A stretch of DNA of 64,000 bases from an uncultured Chloroflexota bacterium (GTDB taxonomy: Bacteria > Chloroflexota > Limnocylindria > Limnocylindrales > CSP1-4). The stretch spans positions 186,001 through 250,000 of the forward strand of contig CAIJPD010000018.1 in NCBI GenBank assembly GCA_903822495.1. Direction: 5' to 3'. Below the pieces are notes generated by a model. That model saw only the letters and a program-made list of their open reading frames with translations. It had not been told where the DNA came from and did no database searches. Shown piece after piece: positions 52,023 to 60,139 of this stretch; position 1 is the first letter of the stretch, and each line of letters opens with the position of its first letter. The position numbers and the translations under genes were made by a program.

Positions 52023-54314
52023 TTACCCACCCTCGCGGATGAACAGCTCCCCGCGCGAGTTCGCGAAGAGGGACCGGTAGCCGGCGGCCACGACCCTCGC
52101 CCGTGCGTCGGAGGGCAGGCCCGCGGGCTCCAGCAGGACGTACGGACAGCCCGCACCAAGCAGGCTCTCCAGCTCGGCGTACCTGTGGAGGCGGCCCCCG
52201 ACGGTGTGGATGCTGACCTCCGCATCGGGCGTGACGTCCGTCTCGATCACCCCGGCGAAGACCCCGAGCGGCACGGCCGCCCACTGCTGGAAGCTGCGAG
52301 CCACGTGCAGGACCTCGCTGGACGCCGTGAGCCGGCCGGCGGCGATCTCGGCCCGGAGCGCCGCCAGGAGCGCCTCCTGCTCGGGGACCACGATCCGCCG
52401 TGCATCGGGGTAGCCCACCCAGTAGCCCTGTTGGGCGGTCCTGAGCTGGAGCGAGATCGTCTCGCTGACCCGGCGCTCGCCGAGGTAGTACGCGTCGGTC
52501 AGGGGCGCCTGGCGGATGGGCAGGATCGCCATGGCGAGGAAGATGGCGAGGAGCGCGGGCGGCACCACCACGGGAAGCCGAGCATCGGTCCAGGCCGCCT
52601 CCAGCGCGATCGCCGCGGACAGGACGAAGATCACCGGCAGCCAGTAGTGGAGCGTCTTGGGGACCTCGAAGCGGAGCGCGGCCTGCAGGGTGCCCTCGGG
52701 CGGCACGAGGTTCGTGGCGGTCGCCGCGATCACCCCGGCGGCCAGCGCGCCCAGGAGCACCGGGTTGAGCACCCGCCGCGTGGCGAGGACCAGCCCGGCC
52801 ACGCTGACCCAGACCAGGATGGGGATCGTGGGCAGGAGCTTGTCGAGCGCGGCCCAGCCGGCGTCCCAGACGTCGGCCGCGTCGACCAGTGCGACGAGCG
52901 CGGCCATCAACACCGCCAGCCGACCGATCCACAGCAGCAGGTTGCGCACCGCGCCGAATCGGGCGGCAACCCAGGCCGGGACGATCGCCGCCGGGATGGC
53001 GACCAGCGCGACGGCGGTGGGCAGCGCCACCTCGGTCATCGCGGCGAGCTGCGGCAACGCCAGGACCCCAGCCGCCAGGAGCGCCGGCACCAGCTGCTCC
53101 TTGGTCCGGTCCGGCCAGCCGGCCAGCACCAGGCCCACCGAGAGCACGGTCAGCGCGCCGATCACCGGGTGGACCAGGATGGCCGCGGCGAGGCCGGCGC
53201 CGAGCAGCACCGACCGGCGGAGCGACGCCGGCTCACGGCCGGCGACCCGGTCGGCCACCTCGGCGAGGCACCAGGCGGCCAGCGGCAGCACGAGGACGGT
53301 CGCACGCGCATCCGGCAGGCGGACGAACGACGTGGTCAGGACGAACGCAAGCACGGCCCACGCGCCGGTCTTCCCGCCGCCCAGGGCCGTCCCCAGCCGG
53401 TGGACGCCCAGGGCCACCGCGATGGCCCCGGGCAAGGCGAACGCGGCGACGCCCAGCGCGGCCGGGAGCATCGCCAGCGTGTCGATCACGCCGAGGAGGG
53501 CCGCATAGCCCAGGAAGGTGCGTGACGGACCGTAGATGGGCGAGGCGGTCGTGGTGACGGACGCGAAGTCGCCGAAGGTCCGCAGGTGCTCCACCGGCGC
53601 CACGTGGTTGGGCAGCACGTCCACGAAAGGCACGACCGGCGACGCGAGCTGGAGGAGGAGCAGCCCGGACCAGGCGATGCCGACCACGACCCAGAGCGGC
53701 CACCAGTCGGTGAGCACCCACCAGCCCGGGCGCGGACCCATGGCGGCGGGCCACGGCAGCGGTCGCGGGCCGGCCGACGAGCCCACGATCGATCCCCCGC
53801 TCGGGGCGAGGCGAGTGTCGGGTGACGGCAATGCCGCGACCAGGACGGGTCCGATGCGGCCCCGGGCGAGGTGCCCGACCCCAAGGACCGCCCCGTGCAC
53901 GGCCACCAGGACCGGCCAGCGGAAGGTGCCCGTGCCGCCGAGGGCCCCCAGCAGGATGATGTCGAGGAGCGTCGCCCCCACGAAGCCGGCCAGCAGCGCC
54001 TCGCCGGGCGTCCAGAACGGCCGCCCGAGGCCGACCCGGAGGAGCACGAGGCCGGCCGCGACGTTCAGCCCGGTGGCGGCGAGGACCAGGATCGCGGCCG
54101 GAAGGGTCGTGCCAAGCTGTCCCACGACGCCCGCGGCGGCGGCGCCGGGGTCAACGCCAAAGGGGCCCCTGGCCTCCATCGAGAGCCCGATGGCCAGCAG
54201 CACGGCCGCGAACGCGGCCACCGTCGCGGGTGGCGGCACGGCCGGCCGCCGCGCCGACGGCGCGGGGAGGCCCGGAAGCGCGCGAATGGACGGAAGCGGC
54301 GGAAAGGACGGCAC
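52023..54314 (-). CDS. large polytopic membrane protein, GT-C-like
   Basis: A 763-residue membrane protein with about 15 hydrophobic segments through residues 40-620 and a soluble C-terminal part. Organisation (long run of helices, then an extracellular domain with YVLLEPAGLP and an end like LFANSRGELFI) resembles GT-C glycosyltransferases and other envelope glycan proteins. No DxD motif is certain. The GTG at 54314 is the most likely start because upstream text is arginine/proline-rich, but no ribosome site is clear. It is divergent from the FAD oxidase. Function is unknown. Confidence 0.55.
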   Translation of the reverse strand: MPSFPPLPSIRALPGLPAPSARRPAVPPPATVAAFAAVLLAIGLSMEARGPFGVDPGAAAAGVVGQLGTTLPAAILVLAATGLNVAAGLVLLRVGLGRPFWTPGEALLAGFVGATLLDIILLGALGGTGTFRWPVLVAVHGAVLGVGHLARGRIGPVLVAALPSPDTRLAPSGGSIVGSSAGPRPLPWPAAMGPRPGWWVLTDWWPLWVVVGIAWSGLLLLQLASPVVPFVDVLPNHVAPVEHLRTFGDFASVTTTASPIYGPSRTFLGYAALLGVIDTLAMLPAALGVAAFALPGAIAVALGVHRLGTALGGGKTGAWAVLAFVLTTSFVRLPDARATVLVLPLAAWCLAEVADRVAGREPASLRRSVLLGAGLAAAILVHPVIGALTVLSVGLVLAGWPDRTKEQLVPALLAAGVLALPQLAAMTEVALPTAVALVAIPAAIVPAWVAARFGAVRNLLLWIGRLAVLMAALVALVDAADVWDAGWAALDKLLPTIPILVWVSVAGLVLATRRVLNPVLLGALAAGVIAATATNLVPPEGTLQAALRFEVPKTLHYWLPVIFVLSAAIALEAAWTDARLPVVVPPALLAIFLAMAILPIRQAPLTDAYYLGERRVSETISLQLRTAQQGYWVGYPDARRIVVPEQEALLAALRAEIAAGRLTASSEVLHVARSFQQWAAVPLGVFAGVIETDVTPDAEVSIHTVGGRLHRYAELESLLGAGCPYVLLEPAGLPSDARARVVAAGYRSLFANSRGELFIREGG

Positions 54315-54461
54315 GGCGGGGCGATGGTACGGCTTCCCCGCGCCGTGGCGCTCCGGCCGATGCCAGGGCGAGGGCAGCGATGAGGCCGGACCCCCCGGCG
54401 GATGCCTGGGGTCGCGCACGCGACGGTGGCGCCCGACCCGTCGCCGGAGCATCATTCGCCC

Positions 54462-55634
54462 ATGAGTGAGACTGCGGACGTCATCATCGTTGGGGCCGGC
54501 GTCCAGGGCGCCAGCCTCGCCTTCCACCTGGCCAGCCGCGGGCAGCGGGTGATCGTCCTGGAGCGCAGCGCCGTCGCGGCGGGCGCCACGGGCCGGTCGT
54601 CCGGCTTCGTGCGGATGCACTACGACCTCGCCAGCGAGTCCTACCTCGCCTGGGCGTCGTACCCGTACTTCCGCGACTGGCAGGAGCGCGTCGGTGCCGG
54701 GGACTGCTCCTTCGTCAAGACCGGGTTCATCCAGCTGGTCCCGCCGGAGCTGTCAGACAACCTCCGGGCGAACGTGGCCAACCAGCAGGCGCTGGGCGTG
54801 GGCACCAAGCTGATCTCGCCCGCGGATGTCGCACGCATCGTGCCGGGCGCCATCGTGGACGACATCGAGGTGGCCGCCTGGGAGCCCGGCTCCGGGTACG
54901 CGGATCCTTCCGGGACCGCGGCGGGGTTCCTGGCCGCGGCTCGCAAGCTGGGAGCGCGGGTGCTGACCGGCTGCGAGGTCCACCGGCTGATCGTCGCCGG
55001 ATCGCGCATCACGGGCGTCGAGTCATCCAAGGGCATCTTCCAGGCGCCCGCCATCGTGCTGGTCAACGGCGTCTGGGCCACCCCGCTCGCCAGGACCGCG
55101 GGCCTGGACCTGCCCGTGGAGGCCTGGCGCCACAACACCGCGTACTTCGGGCTGCCGCAGGGCCACGGGCCCAACTTCCCGGTCGTGATCGACGAGGCCA
55201 ACGGGGTCTACTGGCGGCCCGAAGGCCAGGGGCTGATGCTGGTCGGGCTGCACGGCGGCAACGAGTTCGGGGGCGATCCGGACGGGCCCATGGCGCCGAT
55301 GCCGGACGAGGAGACCATCGACATGATCACCCGGGTCTGTGCCCGGCTCCCATGGATGGACCAGGGCACGCTGCGCACGGCGCACGGCGGCCAGGACGGC
55401 ATCACGCCGGACCAGCACCCGATCATCGGCCCCGCCGGTCCGGATGGGCTGTGGCTGTCGGTCGCCTACTCGGGCACCGGGTTCAAGACCGCGCCGGCGA
55501 TCGGCTGCGCGTTGACCGAGTGGATGCTGGACGGCGCGCCACGTTTGGCCGATCTCACGATCTACGACCTGGGACGCTTCGCCCGGGGCGCGCTCATCGT
55601 GGGCGAGCACCCGTACGGCCACCTCTGGCGCTGA
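54462..55634 (+). CDS. FAD-dependent oxidase, DadA/sarcosine-oxidase beta type
   Basis: A 390-residue flavoprotein of the D-amino-acid dehydrogenase/sarcosine oxidase family. The FAD loop is VIIVGAGVQGASLAFHL, followed by the VLERSAVAAGATGRSSG glycine-rich segment, and the C-terminal SGTGFKTAPAIG holds the second FAD contact. The substrate may be a secondary or D-amino acid such as sarcosine, glycine or proline. The ATG at 54462 begins at the fold. It lies alone, divergent from the membrane protein. A role with the P5C dehydrogenase as a proline-type pathway is speculation. Confidence 0.85.
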   Translation: MSETADVIIVGAGVQGASLAFHLASRGQRVIVLERSAVAAGATGRSSGFVRMHYDLASESYLAWASYPYFRDWQERVGAGDCSFVKTGFIQLVPPELSDNLRANVANQQALGVGTKLISPADVARIVPGAIVDDIEVAAWEPGSGYADPSGTAAGFLAAARKLGARVLTGCEVHRLIVAGSRITGVESSKGIFQAPAIVLVNGVWATPLARTAGLDLPVEAWRHNTAYFGLPQGHGPNFPVVIDEANGVYWRPEGQGLMLVGLHGGNEFGGDPDGPMAPMPDEETIDMITRVCARLPWMDQGTLRTAHGGQDGITPDQHPIIGPAGPDGLWLSVAYSGTGFKTAPAIGCALTEWMLDGAPRLADLTIYDLGRFARGALIVGEHPYGHLWR

Positions 55635-55719
55635 CCCCGGCGGGCCGTGGGGCCTGATGGGCCGCCGCCGGGTGTCGCCCGGCTCTTGAATCGACGCCTG
55701 CCCCGAGCAGGCTTGCGGC

Positions 55720-56388
55720 ATGCGGACGATCGACCTTCGGCGCGACCTCAAGCGCTACTACGCACCGCGACCCGGCGTCGTCGAGCTCATCGAGGTCCCG
55801 GCCTTCCAGTTCCTGGCCATCGACGGGGAGGTGCCGGCCGGCGAGCAGCCTGGGGACTCGGCGGCGTTCCAGGCGTCGGTTGGCGCGCTGTACGGTGCCG
55901 CTTACACCCTGAAGTTCGCGTTCAAGAAGCGCCCCGTCGATCCGGTCGACTTCCCGGTGATGGCGCTCGAGGGGCTCTGGCCGGCCGACATCGTCGGCTT
56001 CGAGGGCGCCCGGACCGAGGCGTGGGCGTACACGCTCCTGATGCTCGTGCCCGACCTGGTGGGAGCCGCCGACCTGGCCGCGGCGATCGCGGCCGTCCGG
56101 GCGAAGCGCGGACCCAACCCGGCCCTCGACCACGTGCGCCTGGAGCGGCTCGAGGAGGGCCTGTCTGTCCAGGCCCTGCACGTGGGCCCGTATGCGACCG
56201 AGCCCGCGACGATCCAGCGCATGCGGGACTTCGCGCAGGCCGCGGGCTGCGAGCCGCACGGCCGCCACCACGAGATCTACCTGGGTGACCCGCGCCGCGC
56301 CGATCCGGCGAAGCTGAAGACGGTCCTGCGCCAGCCGGTTCGTCGCCGGCCGGCGGGCGCCGCCGCGACCTCGGGCCTGCGGGCGTGA
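55720..56388 (+). CDS. GyrI-like small-molecule-binding domain protein
   Basis: A 222-residue single-domain protein of the GyrI-like (SOUL/AraC-effector-type) fold. Its recognisable parts are the early VVELIEVPAFQFLAIDGEVPAG and the central KFAFKKRPVDFPV-like stretch, then VGPYATEPATIQRM (shown as pieces). No DNA-binding domain is present. Family members bind drugs or other small molecules; their partner is not known. It is convergent with the LCP gene, stops 1 nt apart. Confidence 0.85.
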   Translation: MRTIDLRRDLKRYYAPRPGVVELIEVPAFQFLAIDGEVPAGEQPGDSAAFQASVGALYGAAYTLKFAFKKRPVDPVDFPVMALEGLWPADIVGFEGARTEAWAYTLLMLVPDLVGAADLAAAIAAVRAKRGPNPALDHVRLERLEEGLSVQALHVGPYATEPATIQRMRDFAQAAGCEPHGRHHEIYLGDPRRADPAKLKTVLRQPVRRRPAGAAATSGLRA

Positions 56389-56389
56389 G

Positions 56390-57985
56390 CTAGCTGGGCG
56401 TCGGGCTCGGGGGGATGGGGCTGGGCGTCGGCGTCGGGCTGGGCGCGGCAGAGGGCGACCCGGACGGCTTCGGCGTCCCCGTGGGGAGGGTCGTCGGGAC
56501 CGGGAAGGCGGAGGGCGACGGCGTTGGGGTTGGGACCGGCGGCAGCAGCGCGGCCACGTCGCCCCGGATCCTGGTGATCACGGCCGGGGTCAGCCACTCC
56601 GGGTAGGTGGGTGGCACGATCCGCAACTGGTGGACGGCGGCCGATGCGGCCCGGCCGAAGAGCGTCACCAGGTTGGGCAGGCTTTCGCGGGGCAGGTCGG
56701 TCCAGGCCGCGCCCTTGGCGGCGGTCACGAGGTCCGGCGCCTGGAGGATGGTGGCGGGGCCCAGTTGCTGGCGGATCGCGAGGAGGAGCGTCTGCTGGCG
56801 ATCCATTCGGCCGTAGTCCGAGTCCTGGTGCCGGCTGCGGGCATACGCGAGCGCCATCCGCCCGTCGAGGTGCTGCTGGCCGGCCCGGATGTTGAGCACG
56901 ATGCTGCCGCGGACCGGATCGGGGTAGTTCTCGTCGTAGACCGAGTACGGCACGTTGATGTCGATCCCGCCCAGGGCGTCCACCACGCGGACCACGCCGA
57001 TCAGGTCGGCCACGAGGACGGCGTCGATCGGCCGCCCCGCCAGCTCCGACACGATCGACCGGACGGCCCCGATCCCCGCCACGGCCCCGTCGCCGGGCCA
57101 GAGCGACGGTTGGTTCCAGACCGCCTCCTCGTACGCCTCGTTCAGCAGCAACGGCAGGCAGCCGCACGCGATCGCGTCGTGGGCCGGCCCCGGGGGGAGC
57201 GGTGCGTTCAGCAGGTTGCGCGGCATCCCCACCATCGCCACCTGGCCCGTGGCCACGTCCACCTCCACGAGCAGCATCACGTCCATGCGCCGGCTCCAGC
57301 GGTCGCTGCCCGCGTCCGAGCCCATCAAGAGCAGGTCAAACCGGCCGTCGCTCCCCCACGGCACCGCACCGGGCGCCTGCCACGGCACGGCGGCGCCGAG
57401 AGCCGGCAGCGGGTCCGAGGTGTCGCCGGTCAGGATCCGCCGGGGCGTCGGCGATGGCGTCGGAATGAGTGACGCCTCGGCGGGCGGCAGCGAGTAGCCC
57501 GGGGCGATCTCGACGTCCGTGGGCACCGGCAGCAGCCGGAACGGGCCCGATGTTGGGGGTACGGTGCCCTCCGGGCTGGGCGACGCCACGGGAGCGGAGG
57601 CGAACATGGAGTCGAGCAGGTCATTGGCGGACGCGATGGCGCGCCCGATCACGATGTGCGGCGCCCCCACGAGGATCACGGCCACCACGGCGACCAGCAG
57701 TGCGGCCCGGCGGGTGGGCTCCACGCGGCGGGCCGCATCCGCGCTGGCCACGATCCGCCAGGTCGCGAGGAGCACGTTCAGCACGGCGAGAGCGGGCAGG
57801 ACCCCGGGCGTGACCGCGAAGGCGACGAGGCCATACGGACCGCCCAGCAGCAGCCCCACCAGCAGGGCAACCGCCAGCACGACGATTGGCAGGAGGAAGA
57901 GGACGGCCACTCGCCGCCCGTCGGTGATCAGGTGGCCGATACCGGGAACCAGGGAACCCAGCACCGCGGCTATGGCGAGGCGCAC
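56390..57985 (-). CDS. LytR-CpsA-Psr (LCP) family protein
   Basis: A 531-residue envelope protein. The N-terminal ~150 residues form several membrane helices, followed by a Ser/Pro-rich linker and the LCP domain (DLLLMGSDAG, RMDVMLLVEVD, VGMPRNLLN, then GGIDINVPY and YARSRHQDSDYGRMDRQ with the catalytic-site arginines). The last ~50 residues are a Pro/Ser/Thr-rich tail. LCP enzymes attach glycopolymers to peptidoglycan or surface proteins outside the cell. The GTG at 57985 has a TAGGG site just upstream; the start could be further up. The N-terminal membrane part is longer than in typical LCP. Confidence 0.85.
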   Translation of the reverse strand: MRLAIAAVLGSLVPGIGHLITDGRRVAVLFLLPIVVLAVALLVGLLLGGPYGLVAFAVTPGVLPALAVLNVLLATWRIVASADAARRVEPTRRAALLVAVVAVILVGAPHIVIGRAIASANDLLDSMFASAPVASPSPEGTVPPTSGPFRLLPVPTDVEIAPGYSLPPAEASLIPTPSPTPRRILTGDTSDPLPALGAAVPWQAPGAVPWGSDGRFDLLLMGSDAGSDRWSRRMDVMLLVEVDVATGQVAMVGMPRNLLNAPLPPGPAHDAIACGCLPLLLNEAYEEAVWNQPSLWPGDGAVAGIGAVRSIVSELAGRPIDAVLVADLIGVVRVVDALGGIDINVPYSVYDENYPDPVRGSIVLNIRAGQQHLDGRMALAYARSRHQDSDYGRMDRQQTLLLAIRQQLGPATILQAPDLVTAAKGAAWTDLPRESLPNLVTLFGRAASAAVHQLRIVPPTYPEWLTPAVITRIRGDVAALLPPVPTPTPSPSAFPVPTTLPTGTPKPSGSPSAAPSPTPTPSPIPPSPTPS

Positions 57986-58153
57986 GTCCCTACTGTTTGT
58001 GATGAGCCACGGCCTGTCAATGACGAGAACGGGGATCTCCCGGGCCGGCCTCACCGGTGGCCCCGCCGGCCGTGTGTCGCGACAGCGCACCGCGTTCAGA
58101 TCAACGCCGGTGGTCAGGGCTATGCGTCCGAGGTATTCTCGTACGTGACTTTG

Positions 58154-58167
58154 GGAGGCGCGCCTCC
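58154..58167. other. 14-nt palindrome in the cpaF leader
   Basis: GGAGGCG-CGCCTCC is a perfect palindrome 65 nt before the CpaF-RidA start. It could be an operator or form a small hairpin that contains a GGAGG sequence. Nothing else in the 246-nt divergent gap between LCP and CpaF genes stands out. Confidence 0.35.
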
Positions 58168-58231
58168 GTGCCCACCGAGTTCGATCGCGGCGGCGCTCCC
58201 CAGGCGAGGCGCCACACCAGGAGACCGACGC

Positions 58232-60139
58232 TTGTCATTGCTGCAGCGGATGGAACGAGCCCAGAGGCGGGCCGCGATCGCGGCCGATGCCCTGGTCCCG
58301 GTCGCGCCGCCCGGCCCGCCCGTCCGGACCCCCATCGCGCCCGGTCGCGAGACCCTGCTGCGCGACATCCGCCGCCAGATCCAGGCCGAGGTCATGGCCG
58401 CGTTCCGCGACCAGAGCGAGCTGACCGGATCGGAAGCGCGCGAGAAGGTGGCCGCCTTCATCGAGGGGCTGACGGCGTGGGGCAACTACATCGTCACGCG
58501 CGACGAGAAGCAGCGCGTGCTGGAGGAGGTCCTCGACGACCTCCTCGGCCTGGGCCCGCTGGAGCCGCTCCTCCAGGACGAGACCATCTCCGAGATCATG
58601 GTCAATGGGCCAAAGCAGATCTACGTCGAGCGCAACGGCAGGATCGAGCGGATTGATGCCGTCTTCGTGGATGACGAGCATGTCCTCCGGATCATCGACC
58701 GGATCATCACGCCGATGGGGCGCAGGATTGACGACTCCAGCCCTCGGGTGGATGCACGCCTCCCGGACGGCTCCCGCGTCAATGCGATCATCCCGCCGCT
58801 CTCGCTGGTCGGCCCGGTCATCACCATCCGGAAGTTCTCCGCGCGGCCCTTCACGGTCGCCGACCTGGTCCGATTCGGGACGGCCAGCCAGGAGATGTTC
58901 GACTTCCTGCAGGCGTGCATCGAAGCCAAGCTCAACATCTTCGTGTCGGGCGGCACCGGATCGGGCAAGACCACGACCCTCAACGTCCTGTCATCGTTCA
59001 TCCCCAAGACTGAGCGCATCGTCACCATCGAGGACGCCGCCGAGCTCCAGCTCCGACAGGACCACGTGATCACGCTGGAGTCACGCCCATCAAACCTGGA
59101 GGGCGAGGGCGAGATCACGATCCGTGACCTGCTGCGCAACTCGCTCCATATGCGGCCTGACCGGATCATCGTGGGCGAGTGCCGCGGCGGCGAGGCGCTG
59201 GACATGCTCCAGGCCATGACGACCGGCCACGACGGGTCCCTCTCCACCGGCCATGCCAACAGCGCGGAGGACATGCTCCGCCGGCTGGAGACCATGGTCC
59301 TCATGTCGTCGGTCGAGCTGCCGCTGCGCGCGGTCCGTGAGCAGATCGCCTCGGCCGTCGACCTGGTGGTCCACCAGGCCCGGCTCAAGGATGGGTCGCG
59401 CCGGATCATCAGCATCACGGAGATCTACGGGATCGAGGACGACGAGATCCTCACCCAGGACATCTTCAAGTTCCAGTACGCGGGCATCGTGGATGGCCGG
59501 ATCGACGGCCAGCTGCAGTCGACCGGCGTCCGGCCAACGTTCATGGATGTCTTCCACGCCAACGGGATCGTGCTCCCGGCGGGCGAGTTCGGCATCCCGC
59601 CGGCCGATTCCACCATGCCCAAGCCGCGTCACCTGAAGTCGCGCCGGGGCGGCGTCGAGGCCGTGATCATCCCCCACGCCGAGCCACTGGCCCTGGGTCG
59701 GGGCCGGACCGTGGCTGCGGGAGGCATGGTCTACGTGACGTCGGTGGGCCCCATCGACATGGCGACCGGCGAGGTCGTCAAGGGCTCCATCTTCGACCAG
59801 ACCAACCAGGCGATGAGCAACCTCAAGGACCGCCTGCACGATGCAGGCACCACGCTGGACCGGATCGTGTGGGCAACCTGGTCGCTGCGGGATCCGTCCG
59901 ACTGGGATCACTTCAACGAGGAATGGATCCGCTGGTTCCCAGCCGACGCGCCGGGCGGGCAGCTGAGCGTGCTGACGGCGCTCCAGCGCCGCGCCGGCTT
60001 CCGGGTCTCGCTCAGCGTCATCGCCGAGGCCGGCGCGCCGGCGCAGCTGGAGGCCGGGGCCATGGTCTCGGCCGCGGACGCCCAGGCCGACGAGGCTCCC
60101 GCCCCGGACGCTCCCGCCCCGGAGCCTCCCGCGGCCTAG
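58232..60139 (+). CDS. CpaF/TadA secretion ATPase fused to a RidA-like domain
   Basis: A 635-residue protein in one continuous frame. Residues 1-455 are a CpaF/TadA-type ATPase: Walker A SGGTGSGKTTT (239-249), the Asp box IVTIEDAAELQL, Walker B RIIVGECRGGEALD and His box STGHANS. Residues ~476-601 form a RidA (YjgF) domain: RTVAAGGMVYVTSVGPID, TNQAMSNLKDRL and VSLSVIAEA; the substrate-binding arginine of RidA deaminases is not at the usual place (GGQLSVLTALQ). The TTG at 58232 is chosen for its AGGAG site 8 nt upstream; an ATG at 58250 is possible. No other tad/flp gene is near. Fusion is seen directly; meaning is unknown. Confidence 0.88.
   Translation: MSLLQRMERAQRRAAIAADALVPVAPPGPPVRTPIAPGRETLLRDIRRQIQAEVMAAFRDQSELTGSEAREKVAAFIEGLTAWGNYIVTRDEKQRVLEEVLDDLLGLGPLEPLLQDETISEIMVNGPKQIYVERNGRIERIDAVFVDDEHVLRIIDRIITPMGRRIDDSSPRVDARLPDGSRVNAIIPPLSLVGPVITIRKFSARPFTVADLVRFGTASQEMFDFLQACIEAKLNIFVSGGTGSGKTTTLNVLSSFIPKTERIVTIEDAAELQLRQDHVITLESRPSNLEGEGEITIRDLLRNSLHMRPDRIIVGECRGGEALDMLQAMTTGHDGSLSTGHANSAEDMLRRLETMVLMSSVELPLRAVREQIASAVDLVVHQARLKDGSRRIISITEIYGIEDDEILTQDIFKFQYAGIVDGRIDGQLQSTGVRPTFMDVFHANGIVLPAGEFGIPPADSTMPKPRHLKSRRGGVEAVIIPHAEPLALGRGRTVAAGGMVYVTSVGPIDMATGEVVKGSIFDQTNQAMSNLKDRLHDAGTTLDRIVWATWSLRDPSDWDHFNEEWIRWFPADAPGGQLSVLTALQRRAGFRVSLSVIAEAGAPAQLEAGAMVSAADAQADEAPAPDAPAPEPPAA

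Noticed and set aside
57656-58231. Upstream extension of the CpaF-RidA frame
   Set aside because: It runs antisense to the LCP gene; the Shine-Dalgarno and conserved start are at 58232.
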